NCBI RefSeq assembly: GCF_002102345.1
Contig: NZ_LQPP01000026.1
Location: 124,001-188,000 of the forward strand
Source: Mycolicibacterium peregrinum
Lineage (GTDB): Bacteria > Actinomycetota > Actinomycetes > Mycobacteriales > Mycobacteriaceae
Direction: 5' to 3'
DNA length: 64,000 bases
In this document: positions 15,785 to 24,171 of the stretch, piece after piece
Layout: every line of letters starts with the position of its first letter
Position numbering within the stretch: position 1 is the first letter of the stretch
Notes under the pieces: model-generated
Told to the model about the DNA's origin: nothing
The model's input: only the letters and a program-made list of their open reading frames with translations
The model's database searches: none
Position numbers and translations under genes: made by a program

Positions 15785-17821
15785 TTACCAGTGCACGCCC
15801 GGCACCAGCCGCACCGCCCGCTTCACCGGGCGGGCCACCGTACGCGGGACCCGCAGGCTTCGGGAGCTGCGGACCGGCCGCTTCGGCCGCCGCTGCGTCG
15901 GTTCGACTGCCGGCACCTGAGGGCTCTCACCGGCCTCACCGCGCGCGGCCGCCGAGTCCGGGTAGCCCAGATACAGCTGATGCAGGACGCGACGAGACAG
16001 TTTCGGGGTCAGGTAGTTACCGAAATCGGCGACGGTGCCCAGCGGGGTGTCGATCCGGGCCGGCTTGTCCACCAGGCCGCGCACCACCATGGCCGCGGCA
16101 TGCTCGGCCGAGATCGGCGGCACCGGGTTGAGCTTGCGCGACGGCGCGATCATCGGCGTCTTCACCAGCGGCATATGGATATTGGTGAAGGTGATGTGAT
16201 CCGAGAGGGTTTCGGTGCCGACCACCTCGGAGAAGGCGTCGAGCGCCGCCTTGGACGGCAGGTAGGCGCTGTACTTCGGGGTGTTGGCCTGCACGCCGGC
16301 GCTCGACACGTTGACCACGTGACCGAACCGGCGTTCGCGCCAGTGCGGCAGCAGTGCCAGCACCATGCGCACCGAACCGAAGTAGTTGACCGCCATCACC
16401 CGCTCGTAATCGTGCAACCGGTCCGTCGAGTTGGTCACCGAGCGGCGGATCGACCGCCCGGCGTTGTTCACCAGGTAGTCGACGTGGCCGAACCGGCCGA
16501 GGATGTCCTTGACGGTGTGCTCGACCGACGCGGAATCGGTGACGTCACAGGTGAACGCGTAAGCCTGCCCGCCCGCTGCGCGGATCTCGGCCACCAGGTC
16601 GTCGAGTGCCTCACCGCTGCGGGCCAGGGCGAAGACACAGGCACCGCGTTCGGCCACGGCGATCGCCGAGGCTCGGCCGATGCCGCTGGAGGCTCCGGTG
16701 ATGATGACGTGCTTGCCGATCAGGGGGCCGGCCGGATCATCGCGACGGGCCCGGTCGGGATCGAGGTGTTCAGCCCAGTACCGCCATAGTTTCGGTGCGT
16801 ACGAAGAGAATTCGGGCACGGAGATCCCGGTACCGCGCAGCGCAGCGGTGGCGTTGTCGGCAGTGAAGGTGGGCCGTAACTCCGCCACGTCGAGCACGTC
16901 ACCCGGAATGCCCAGCTGGGTGGCGACGATGTTGCGTACCGCCTTGACCCGGCCCCGCGCCCGCAGCACGGGTGCCGCGGTCGCCCGCGGGAGCGAGCCG
17001 CGCAGCGGCGGCAGCCCGGCCTCGGCGGCCACGCCGCGGTAGATGTCGTGCAACCCGATGGTCTCGGGTGCGGTCAGGTGGAACGCTTCACCGTCCTTGC
17101 CGTCCGTGTGGATCAGCGCGACCATCGCGTCCACCACGTAGTCCACCGGAACCACATTGGTCCGACCCGAGTCGGGCAGCATCATCGGCGTGAACCTCGG
17201 AAGCGCCGCCAGGCGGGCCAGCACGCCGAAGAAGTAATACGGGCCGTCGATCTTGTCCATCTCGCCGGTCTGCGAATCGCCGACCACGACGGCCGGGCGG
17301 TACACCCGGTAGCGCAGGCCCGGCGTCGAGCGCACCAGCAGTTCTGCCTCGAACTTGGTCTGGTGATACGGCGTCGGCAGATCCTGGGCGACGTCGAAAT
17401 CGTCCTCGGTGAACACGCCCCGGTGGTTTCCCGCCACCGCGATCGAGGACACGTGGTGCAACGTGGCGTCGAGGCGACGGGTCAGCCCGATCACCGCGCG
17501 GGTGCCCTCCACGTTGGCCGCCCGCTGTTCGGCTTCGCCGACCGTCATGTCGTAGATCGCCGCGCAATGCACCACATGCGAGACGTCGCCCAGTTCGGCG
17601 ATATCTGCATCGGATAGCCCCAGATCGGGCACTGTCAGGTCGCCGACCAGCGGTTTCACCCGCTCATCCCAGTCTTGGGCCAGCCGCTCGAACCGCGTCA
17701 GCGACTCGCGGCGCACCAGCACCCACACCTCGGCGTCGGGTTCGCGGGACAGAATCCGGCTGATCACCCGGCGGCCAATAAACCCGGTACCGCCGGTAAC
17801 GACATAACGCATGCGAGCCAT
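15785..17821 (-). CDS. acrA1: Two-domain fatty acyl-CoA/ACP reductase, AcrA1-like
   Basis: About 678 residues from ATG 17821 (alternatives 17812 and 17866). The N-terminal extended SDR domain has TGGTGFIGRRV and YHQTKFEAE (catalytic Tyr-Lys), NAD(P)-dependent thioester reductase-like. A second classical SDR domain starts at ~residue 375 with ITGASSGIG, NNAG, VSSAG and YLPSKAAL. The tail is Arg/Pro-rich. This two-SDR layout is that of mycobacterial fatty acyl reductases making fatty alcohols for wax esters (Rv3391 acrA1; the M. tuberculosis protein is ~650 residues). Divergent from htdY, its neighbour in M. tuberculosis too. Confidence 0.87.
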   Translation of the reverse strand: MARMRYVVTGGTGFIGRRVISRILSREPDAEVWVLVRRESLTRFERLAQDWDERVKPLVGDLTVPDLGLSDADIAELGDVSHVVHCAAIYDMTVGEAEQRAANVEGTRAVIGLTRRLDATLHHVSSIAVAGNHRGVFTEDDFDVAQDLPTPYHQTKFEAELLVRSTPGLRYRVYRPAVVVGDSQTGEMDKIDGPYYFFGVLARLAALPRFTPMMLPDSGRTNVVPVDYVVDAMVALIHTDGKDGEAFHLTAPETIGLHDIYRGVAAEAGLPPLRGSLPRATAAPVLRARGRVKAVRNIVATQLGIPGDVLDVAELRPTFTADNATAALRGTGISVPEFSSYAPKLWRYWAEHLDPDRARRDDPAGPLIGKHVIITGASSGIGRASAIAVAERGACVFALARSGEALDDLVAEIRAAGGQAYAFTCDVTDSASVEHTVKDILGRFGHVDYLVNNAGRSIRRSVTNSTDRLHDYERVMAVNYFGSVRMVLALLPHWRERRFGHVVNVSSAGVQANTPKYSAYLPSKAALDAFSEVVGTETLSDHITFTNIHMPLVKTPMIAPSRKLNPVPPISAEHAAAMVVRGLVDKPARIDTPLGTVADFGNYLTPKLSRRVLHQLYLGYPDSAAARGEAGESPQVPAVEPTQRRPKRPVRSSRSLRVPRTVARPVKRAVRLVPGVHW

Positions 17822-17881
17822 CGTGGCCCTAGATCGGGCAAACGTCAACAAGGCGGGTCGACTCAACTATCGTCGGCACGC

Positions 17882-18751
17882 ATGCCCCTCAATCCGGACG
17901 CCATTGGCGAGACAACCGATCCGATTCCGTTCGACTGGACCGACCGCGACACCCTGCTGTACGCCATCGGCGTGGGCGCGGGCACCGATGACCTCGCCTT
18001 CACCACCGAGAACAGTCACGAGATCGAACAGCAGGTGTTGCCGACCTATGCGGTGATCGCCTGCTCGGCCTTTCCGGCGGCGCTGAAGATCGGCACGTTC
18101 AACTTCGGCATGCTGCTGCACGGCTCCCAGGAGATCCGGCTGCACCGGCCACTGCCCCCGGCCGGGAAGCTCAGCGTGGTCTCCGAGGTCGTCGACATCC
18201 AGGACAAGGGTGAGGGTAAGAACGCGGTGGTCATGCTCAAGGGCATCGGCACCGACCCGGCCAGCGGCGAGGTTGTCGCGGAAACCCTTACCACCGTGGT
18301 GATTCGGGGCGAAGGCGGATTCGGTGGGCAGCAGGGGCAACGTCCCGTCGCGCCGCAGATCCCCGATCGCGACGCGGACGCCCAGGTGGCGTTGCCCACC
18401 CGCGAGGATCAGGCGCTGATCTATCGACTCTCGGGAGACCGCAACCCGCTGCACAGCGATCCGTGGTTCGCGAAGAATCTGGCCGGGTTCCCGAAGCCGA
18501 TCCTGCACGGTTTGTGCACCTACGGGGTGGCCGGGCGGGCGCTGGTCGCCGAACTCGGTGGCGGCGACGCCACGAAAGTCCATGCCGTCGCAGCGCGGTT
18601 CAGTTCTCCCGTGTTCCCGGGGGAGACGCTGACGACGTCGATCTGGCGTACCGAACCGGGGCGGGCCGTGTTCCGCACCGAGGCGGCCGGGCCTGACGGG
18701 GCCGACGCCCGACTCGTACTGGAGGACGGTGTCGCCGAGTATTCCGACTGA
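17882..18751 (+). CDS. htdY: MaoC-like (3R)-hydroxyacyl thioester dehydratase
   Basis: 289 residues starting MPLNPDAIG at ATG 17882. Double hot-dog fold: N-terminal half with WTDRDTLLYAIGVGAGTDDLAF, C-terminal half with the hydratase 2 motif YRLSGDRNPLHSDP (catalytic Asp and His) and FPKPILHGLCTYG. Closely similar to Rv3389c (HtdY). Family members hydrate or dehydrate (3R)-hydroxyacyl-CoA or -ACP in lipid metabolism. Divergent from acrA1; the 60-base gap must hold both promoters. Confidence 0.92.
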   Translation: MPLNPDAIGETTDPIPFDWTDRDTLLYAIGVGAGTDDLAFTTENSHEIEQQVLPTYAVIACSAFPAALKIGTFNFGMLLHGSQEIRLHRPLPPAGKLSVVSEVVDIQDKGEGKNAVVMLKGIGTDPASGEVVAETLTTVVIRGEGGFGGQQGQRPVAPQIPDRDADAQVALPTREDQALIYRLSGDRNPLHSDPWFAKNLAGFPKPILHGLCTYGVAGRALVAELGGGDATKVHAVAARFSSPVFPGETLTTSIWRTEPGRAVFRTEAAGPDGADARLVLEDGVAEYSD

Positions 18752-18855
18752 TCCGGCAGGCGCGGCAATTTCGTAGAAGCGGCTGCACGCCGTGCGGTGG
18801 ATTGACAGGATCGAACCACTGAGGACGCACGGCGGTGCGGGAATGGCGGTGGCAG

Positions 18856-19755
18856 ATGACGCAGGTGAACCTGGTCGTTGGGTATCTGGCCACTCCCGGT
18901 GGCGCCGACGCGCTCGCGTTGGCGGTTAGGTTCGCCCGCACGCTGGCCGCCGAGGTCCACGTCTGCATCGTGCTGCCACCCGACAACGCACCGCCGGGCA
19001 CCGTCCCCAAAGGTGGCTACGAGGAAGTACTGGCCGAGCAGGCGCAGGGCTGGCTGGACGATGCCCTTGGCATGGTGCCTGACGACGTTGTGGCGCACAC
19101 GCATCTGAGTTTCGACGAGTCGTTCACCGACGGTCTGATCCGCGAAGCGCTGCGGCTTCAGGCGATCGCGATCGTGGTCGGCGGTGCCGGTGGCGGGTTG
19201 ATCGGCAGCTACTCGCTGGGGTCGGTGGTCAACGAGCTGTTGCACGCCTCGCCGGTGCCGGTCGCGGTGGCGCCACGCGGAACCCGCGATTCGAAGATCG
19301 AACGGGTGCATGAGATCACCTGTGCCATCGGCCAACGTCAGGGTTCGGATCTGTTGCTCGCCACCGCGGTACGGGCCAGCCGGGCCGCGGAGATCCCGCT
19401 GCGGTTGGTGTCGCTGGTCGCGCTCGATCCGACCTTCGGCTCGCTACGCGGCGACACTGAAGCCGTGCGAGCCCACGCGCTCGCGCACGCCGAACGGACC
19501 TTGGAAGCTGCCAAAGATGAACTACCGGCGGATTTTCCGGTGTCCTCGACCATCGTGACCGGCCCCAGCGTCGAGGCCGCCGTCGAACAGTTGGGTTGGG
19601 ATGACGGTGACATCATCATGGTCGGATCCAGTCGGCTCAGCGCACCGCGACGGATCTTCCTCGGTTCCACGGCGGCCAAGATGTTGCGGGTGCTGGACGT
19701 GCCCATGGTGGTTGTGCCCCGGGATGAACTGAAAGACGGCGAGGATCACTCATGA
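18856..19755 (+). CDS. Tandem universal stress protein (UspA domains)
   Basis: 299 residues from ATG 18856 (a GTG at 18835 is possible). Two UspA-like domains, ~1-145 and ~155-299. The first ends GGAGGGLIGSYSLGSVVNELLHASPVPVAVAP and the second VGSSRLSAPRRIFLGSTAAKMLRVLDVPMVVVP, matching the G-(2)x-G-(9)x-G(S/T) nucleotide-binding pattern. The ATGA overlap with the amino acid permease gene implies cotranslation. Such Usp-permease pairs are frequent in actinobacteria, and the Usp is thought to modulate the transporter. Confidence 0.9.
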   Translation: MTQVNLVVGYLATPGGADALALAVRFARTLAAEVHVCIVLPPDNAPPGTVPKGGYEEVLAEQAQGWLDDALGMVPDDVVAHTHLSFDESFTDGLIREALRLQAIAIVVGGAGGGLIGSYSLGSVVNELLHASPVPVAVAPRGTRDSKIERVHEITCAIGQRQGSDLLLATAVRASRAAEIPLRLVSLVALDPTFGSLRGDTEAVRAHALAHAERTLEAAKDELPADFPVSSTIVTGPSVEAAVEQLGWDDGDIIMVGSSRLSAPRRIFLGSTAAKMLRVLDVPMVVVPRDELKDGEDHS

Positions 19756-21308
19756 CCGAGTCCGCATCGGAATCCGCGTCGCATCAGAAGCTCGAAGCCG
19801 CCGAGCACTCTGCCGGGCTGGTTTCCAAAGGTCTGGCCGCGGGCAAGGTCGGCACCTTCTCCGGTGCGATCCTCGGCATCTCGTGTGTGGCACCCGGATA
19901 CACGCTGACCGCGAGCATCGGGTTGATCGTCGCCGCCGTCGGACTCAAGATGCCCGCGATCTTCATCGCCGGGTTCATCCCGATGTTCCTGACTGCCTAC
20001 GCCTATCGCGAACTGAACTCGCGTGCGCCTGACTGCGGGGCGTCGTTCACGTGGTCCACCAAGGCATTCGGCCCGTATGTCGGCTGGATGTGTGGGTGGG
20101 GCATGGTGGTCGCGTCCATCATCGTGCTGTCCAACCTCGCCGCCATCGCGGTGGAGTTCTTCTATCTGTTCATCGCTCGGATCACCAATCACCCGTCGAT
20201 CGCCGAGCTCGCCGACAACAAGGCCATCAACATCATCACCACGCTGGTGTTCCTGGTCATCGCGACTCTGGTCGCCAGTCGCGGCATCACCACCAGTGAA
20301 CGCGTGCAGTACGTACTGGTCGGATTCCAGATGGTGGTGCTGCTGGCGTTCGCGGTGATGGCGTTCGTGCATGTGGGCCGCGGCGACGCGCCGGCCGGGC
20401 TGTCATTCGACTTCGACTGGTTCAATCCGTTCAACGGACTTGCGCTGAGCGCCTTCGTGGTTGGGGTAACCGGATCGATCTTCGCCTTCTGGGGTTGGGA
20501 CACCTGCCTGACCCTGGGGGAGGAGTCCAAAGATCCGACGAAGGTGCCGGGTCGGGCCGGGCTGCTGTGCGTTCTGTCCATCTTGGCGACGTATCTGCTG
20601 ATCGCTGTCGCGGTCATGATGTACGCCGGGGTCGGGGAAACCGATCTGGGGCTGGGCAATCCGGACAATGCCGAAAACGTCTTCGCCGCGTTGGCGGATC
20701 CGGTGCTCGGCACCTATGCCGGGCCGCTGCTGTTCCTGGCGATCCTGGCCTCGTCGGTGGCTAGCCTGCAGACCACGTTCCTGCCCGCCGCACGGGCGAT
20801 GTTGGCGATGGGCGCCTACAAGGCGTTCCCGCCGCGCTTCGCCGAGGTCAGCCCGCGCTATCTGGTGCCGGTGTTCGCGACCGTCACCGCCGGGGTGGTC
20901 ACCGGGGTGTTCTACACCGTGGTGAGCCTGCTCTCCGAGAGTGCGCTGCTGGATACCATTGCCGCCCTTGGCATCATGATCTGCTGGTACTACGGCATCA
21001 CCGCTTTCGCGTGTGTCTGGTACTTCCGCCGTGAGCTGTTCGACAACGCCCACAACATGGTGTTCAAGTTGCTGTTCCCACTGCTCGGCGGAATCGTGCT
21101 GGCCGCGGTGTTCGTGATCTCGATCAAGGAGAGCATGGATCCGGAGAATGCCAGCGGCGCGGCGATCGGCGGCATCGGCCTGGTGTTCTTCATCGGCTTC
21201 GGCGTGCTGATCCTCGGTGCCGTGCTGATGATGGTCTGGCGGTCGCGCAGTCCCGCGTTCTTCCGGGGCGAAACCCTCCGGTACGACACGCCTTCACTCG
21301 TGGAGTAG
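19752..21308 (+). CDS. APC-family amino acid permease
   Basis: 518 residues with about 12 membrane spans starting near residue 35 (VGTFSGAILGISCVAPGYTL). The conserved first-helix Gly-rich segment and the helix with WGWDTCLTLGEESKDPTKVPGRA (APC motif after TM6) place it in the amino acid-polyamine-cation superfamily. Substrate not predictable from sequence. Coupled to the upstream Usp gene by a four-base overlap and followed by a strong hairpin terminator. Confidence 0.92.
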   Translation: MTESASESASHQKLEAAEHSAGLVSKGLAAGKVGTFSGAILGISCVAPGYTLTASIGLIVAAVGLKMPAIFIAGFIPMFLTAYAYRELNSRAPDCGASFTWSTKAFGPYVGWMCGWGMVVASIIVLSNLAAIAVEFFYLFIARITNHPSIAELADNKAINIITTLVFLVIATLVASRGITTSERVQYVLVGFQMVVLLAFAVMAFVHVGRGDAPAGLSFDFDWFNPFNGLALSAFVVGVTGSIFAFWGWDTCLTLGEESKDPTKVPGRAGLLCVLSILATYLLIAVAVMMYAGVGETDLGLGNPDNAENVFAALADPVLGTYAGPLLFLAILASSVASLQTTFLPAARAMLAMGAYKAFPPRFAEVSPRYLVPVFATVTAGVVTGVFYTVVSLLSESALLDTIAALGIMICWYYGITAFACVWYFRRELFDNAHNMVFKLLFPLLGGIVLAAVFVISIKESMDPENASGAAIGGIGLVFFIGFGVLILGAVLMMVWRSRSPAFFRGETLRYDTPSLVE

Positions 21309-21322
21309 AGCTCACCCAGGGC

Positions 21323-21385
21323 CCGCGAAATCAACGAAATGGTCGCCACCGGACGGTGGTCGCGACCACAGCGTTGATTTCGCGG
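21323..21385. terminator. Bidirectional hairpin terminator
   Basis: A perfect 14-bp inverted repeat, CCGCGAAATCAACG (21323-21336) and CGTTGATTTCGCGG (21372-21385), encloses a second GC-rich hairpin (GGTCGCCACC with GGTGGTCGCGACC). It lies between the converging permease and exported-protein genes and lacks a clear T-run, as is common in mycobacteria. Confidence 0.75.
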
Positions 21386-21397
21386 TGAAGGTGCGGC

Positions 21398-22378
21398 TCA
21401 GCCGGCCGCGCCGCCGATGCCGGAGTTGCCCTTGTTGTGTGCCAGCTCGAACGGATCCAGCAGGTCCCACACCGTGGTCACGGCCTGGACCTTGAGTTCG
21501 GCGCCGGGGTCCTCCAAGTTGATCAAGTCGGCGATGATGTCGTAGCCGTAGTACACCGCCGACCCCGGCGGCGTGGTCTTGATCAGCTCGTTGATGATGG
21601 TCTGCCGGGCATCCCGCGCGGCGTCATCGTCACCCAGCGCCGGGGCCAGGCTGGGCAGAATCTTGCTGATCGGGATCACCGCATTCACCCACGGCACGAT
21701 CTGGGTGCCCCGGTAGATCTGCTCGGTCGCCTCGCGCACAAGCGGTTTGAGTTCGTTCGGCGCGGCGCCCATCAACGCATCCCGCAGGTTCAGGATCTCG
21801 GGGGGAATGTCTTTCGGCTCGGGATCATTGTCGCGCAGCGGGTTGGGGTCCCACGGCGTAGCTGCCTGGTCCTGGACCGCGGCGACCTTCGGGGTGACCG
21901 AGGTCTTGCTCGTCGCGACTGTCTCGGTTTCCGGCTTTTCCTCCACCACGGGCGCCGGCTTGGGAGCTGCGGCCTGCTTGGGGGAGAACAGGTCCTTGAG
22001 CTTGGCGACCTCGCCGGCCTCGAACTCCTCGGCAGTGGGCTTCGGTTTGGGCGCGGCGGCCACCGGCTTGGCGGACTTGACGGTGTCGGTGACCTGGGCA
22101 GCGGCTTTGTCGATCTTGCCGGCGCGCTTCTCGAGGTTGTCCCTGACGTTTTCTTTGACCTTGGCCAACGGCTTGGGACGCTTGACCTCGCCGGCCTTGG
22201 CCGCACCGCGCTTGGGTCCGGCGTTGACGTGCTGGGATGTGCTGCCGGTCGACTCCTTGGACGCACCGTCCGTCGAATCAGCGTGAGCAGTGCCCTGGCC
22301 GGCCACGGCGATCGCCGCGCCGACTCCTGCCGCCACCGCGACACCACCGACGTAGCCGATGTATTTCGTTGACGCCAT
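21398..22378 (-). CDS. Exported Ala/Lys/Pro-rich protein of unknown function
   Basis: 326 residues. Start ATG 22378 with AAGGACG just upstream. Signal peptide ending AHA-DS at ~33-35. Residues ~40-175 are low complexity (Ala, Lys, Pro, Glu, Thr), probably disordered and possibly wall-spanning; residues ~185-315 look folded and mainly helical, with PWVNAVIPISKILPSLAP, PGSAVYYGYDIIADLINL and TVWDLLDPFELAHNKG. Resembles mycobacterial exported hypothetical proteins in general layout; I recognise no domain. Single gene, terminator shared with the permease. Confidence 0.75.
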   Translation of the reverse strand: MASTKYIGYVGGVAVAAGVGAAIAVAGQGTAHADSTDGASKESTGSTSQHVNAGPKRGAAKAGEVKRPKPLAKVKENVRDNLEKRAGKIDKAAAQVTDTVKSAKPVAAAPKPKPTAEEFEAGEVAKLKDLFSPKQAAAPKPAPVVEEKPETETVATSKTSVTPKVAAVQDQAATPWDPNPLRDNDPEPKDIPPEILNLRDALMGAAPNELKPLVREATEQIYRGTQIVPWVNAVIPISKILPSLAPALGDDDAARDARQTIINELIKTTPPGSAVYYGYDIIADLINLEDPGAELKVQAVTTVWDLLDPFELAHNKGNSGIGGAAG

Positions 22379-22454
22379 TGCCGTCCTTTCACAGCCGATC
22401 CCCAGCCCAGAGGCATCGTAGGGGGCTACGGCGTGATCGGCATCTCTTGGTGGT

Positions 22455-23231
22455 CTACACCCACTTGCCGCCGTCGACCCGCAGCGTCGCGCCGGTGACG
22501 AAGGATGCCCGGTCGCTGCACAGCCACGCCGCGGCCTCGGCGATCTCGGCGGGATGGGCCGCCCGCCGAAGCGGCGTGTCGGCGATGAGGCTGTCGAGGA
22601 CTCCCGGACTGGCGTCGTCCCACTCCTGGATCATGTCGGTCAGGGTCGGCCCGGGCGCCACTCCGTTGATCCGGATGCCCTCGGGCCCGTATGTGACCGC
22701 GGCCGATTCGGTGAGGCTGTTGACGCCGCGTTTCATGGCGCCGTAGGCCGGCAGCTCGGGATTGCTGTGGAAGCTGCCGATGCTGGAATTGTTCACGATG
22801 GCACCGGTTTTCGCGGTGGCCCGGATCGCGGCGACCTCGGCCCGCAAGGCAAGCCACACGCCTTTGAGGTTGACGCGGTAGACGTGGTCGAAGTCGTCCT
22901 CGGTCAGCTCGTCGAGCGGCCCGGGCGGTTGGATGGTAGCGCCGTTGTTGAAGGCGATGTCGAGGCGGCCCCACAGTTCGACGGCGCGCTGTACCGCGGA
23001 ACGCACGCTGTCGCCGTCGGCCAGATCGCACACCACGTACTCGGCGGTACCGCCGGCGCTCTGGATGTCGTCGGTGACCGTCTTGAGTTGGGTTTCGGTC
23101 CTGGCCGCCAGTAGGACGCTCGCGCCCTCCGCGGCGAACAGCCGCGCGGCGGCGGCGCCGATGCCGCGTCCCGCGCCGGAGATGAATGCGATCTTGCCGT
23201 CCAGCAGGCCGGTCTTCGTCGGAGAAGTCAT
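22455..23231 (-). CDS. Short-chain dehydrogenase/reductase
   Basis: 258 residues. Rossmann motif SGAGRGIG, NNGA in place of NNAG, catalytic Ser in VNNSSIGS and Tyr-x-x-x-Lys in YGAMKRG, then GPTLTDMIQEW and C-terminal GATLRVDGGKWV. NAD(P)-dependent oxidoreductase of unknown substrate. Divergent from an MmyB-type regulator with a palindromic site between them, a common pairing in which the regulator represses the SDR gene. Confidence 0.9.
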   Translation of the reverse strand: MTSPTKTGLLDGKIAFISGAGRGIGAAAARLFAAEGASVLLAARTETQLKTVTDDIQSAGGTAEYVVCDLADGDSVRSAVQRAVELWGRLDIAFNNGATIQPPGPLDELTEDDFDHVYRVNLKGVWLALRAEVAAIRATAKTGAIVNNSSIGSFHSNPELPAYGAMKRGVNSLTESAAVTYGPEGIRINGVAPGPTLTDMIQEWDDASPGVLDSLIADTPLRRAAHPAEIAEAAAWLCSDRASFVTGATLRVDGGKWV

Positions 23232-23264
23232 GACAACGAGCCTGCGTCGGGCCGGACTTCGAAT

Positions 23265-23285
23265 CCAGGTACCAGCTATACCTGG
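23265..23285. promoter_or_regulatory. Probable operator between SDR and MmyB-type regulator
   Basis: Inverted repeat CCAGGTA-N7-TACCTGG in the 85-base divergent gap. Its perfect 7-bp arms and central position make it the likely binding site of the regulator encoded at 23317. Confidence 0.68.
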
Positions 23286-23316
23286 CTACCTCCCCGACGG
23301 CCGGGAGAATAGGGCT

Positions 23317-24171
23317 GTGGACAAGCGAGAGCTCGGTGCGTTCCTGCGGAGCAGGCGCGAGCGGATCAGTCCCGCCGAGGTGGGTCTGCCGGCCGGTCCG
23401 CGCCGCCGTACCCCGGGGCTGCGCCGCGACGAGGTCGCGCATCTGGCGTTCATCTCCACCGAGTACTACACGCGGCTGGAGCAGGCCCGCGCCCCGCACC
23501 CGTCGGGCGAGGTGCTCGCGGGTCTGGTTCGCGCGCTTCGGCTCTCCGATGCCGAGCGGGCGCACCTGTATCTACTGGCCGGTGTCGAACCGCAGCGGCC
23601 GACAGGGCCGCCGCGGGTGGTGCGACAGAGCATCCTCGATTTGTTGCAGCGGTTGCCGCAGGCTGCCGCGATCGTGGTGTCGGCGACGTATGAGGTGATC
23701 GCCTGGAACGACCTCGCCTGCGCCTTGATGGAGGACTTCTCGGCGTTGTCGCGCCGGGACCGCAACCTGGTGCGGCGGGCGTTTCTCGGCCCGCGGGGGC
23801 CGGGCGGGCAGCGGCTGTACGGCGTGTCCGACGCCGATGTGTTCGCGCGGACCTGCGCCCAGAACCTGCGCGCCACCGCGGCGCGCTATCCGGACGACCC
23901 CGAGACGATCGCGTTGATCGCAGAATTGCGCTCCGGCAGCGTCGAGTTCGCGGAGTTGTGGGATTCGCACGACGTCAACGCCAGGCCCATGTTGTGCAAG
24001 ACGTTCACCCATCCGGCAGTCGGTCCGATCGCAGTCAACTGCGATGTTCTCGATATAGCCGATCGGGATCAGCATCTCTACATCTACACCCCGGAGCCGG
24101 GCTCGCCGGCCGAGGAGGCGATGCGACTGTTGGCGGTGCTCGGCACCCAGCGCATGGACGTCCCCGGCTGA
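23317..24171 (+). CDS. XRE-family regulator with MmyB-like C-terminal domain
   Basis: 284 residues from GTG 23317 (GGGAG nine bases upstream). N-terminal HTH at ~5-70: ELGAFLRSRRERI, TPGLRRDEVAHLAFISTEYYTRLEQAR, the usual MmyB-family signature. The C-terminal MmyB domain (~110-275) includes SATYEVIAWNDLACALM, FAELWDSHDV and a PAVGPIAV segment; it is PAS-like and may bind a fatty-acid-type ligand. Divergent from the SDR. Its last 88 bases overlap the 3' end of the acyltransferase gene on the other strand. Confidence 0.92.
   Translation: MDKRELGAFLRSRRERISPAEVGLPAGPRRRTPGLRRDEVAHLAFISTEYYTRLEQARAPHPSGEVLAGLVRALRLSDAERAHLYLLAGVEPQRPTGPPRVVRQSILDLLQRLPQAAAIVVSATYEVIAWNDLACALMEDFSALSRRDRNLVRRAFLGPRGPGGQRLYGVSDADVFARTCAQNLRATAARYPDDPETIALIAELRSGSVEFAELWDSHDVNARPMLCKTFTHPAVGPIAVNCDVLDIADRDQHLYIYTPEPGSPAEEAMRLLAVLGTQRMDVPG

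Noticed and set aside
17675..17881. Upstream in-frame extension of htdY
   Set aside because: Overlaps the acrA1 start on the other strand and lacks similarity; ATG 17882 matches the family start.
22933..23316. Upstream extension of the MmyB regulator into the SDR gene
   Set aside because: Antisense to SDR coding sequence; the HTH starts at GTG 23317.
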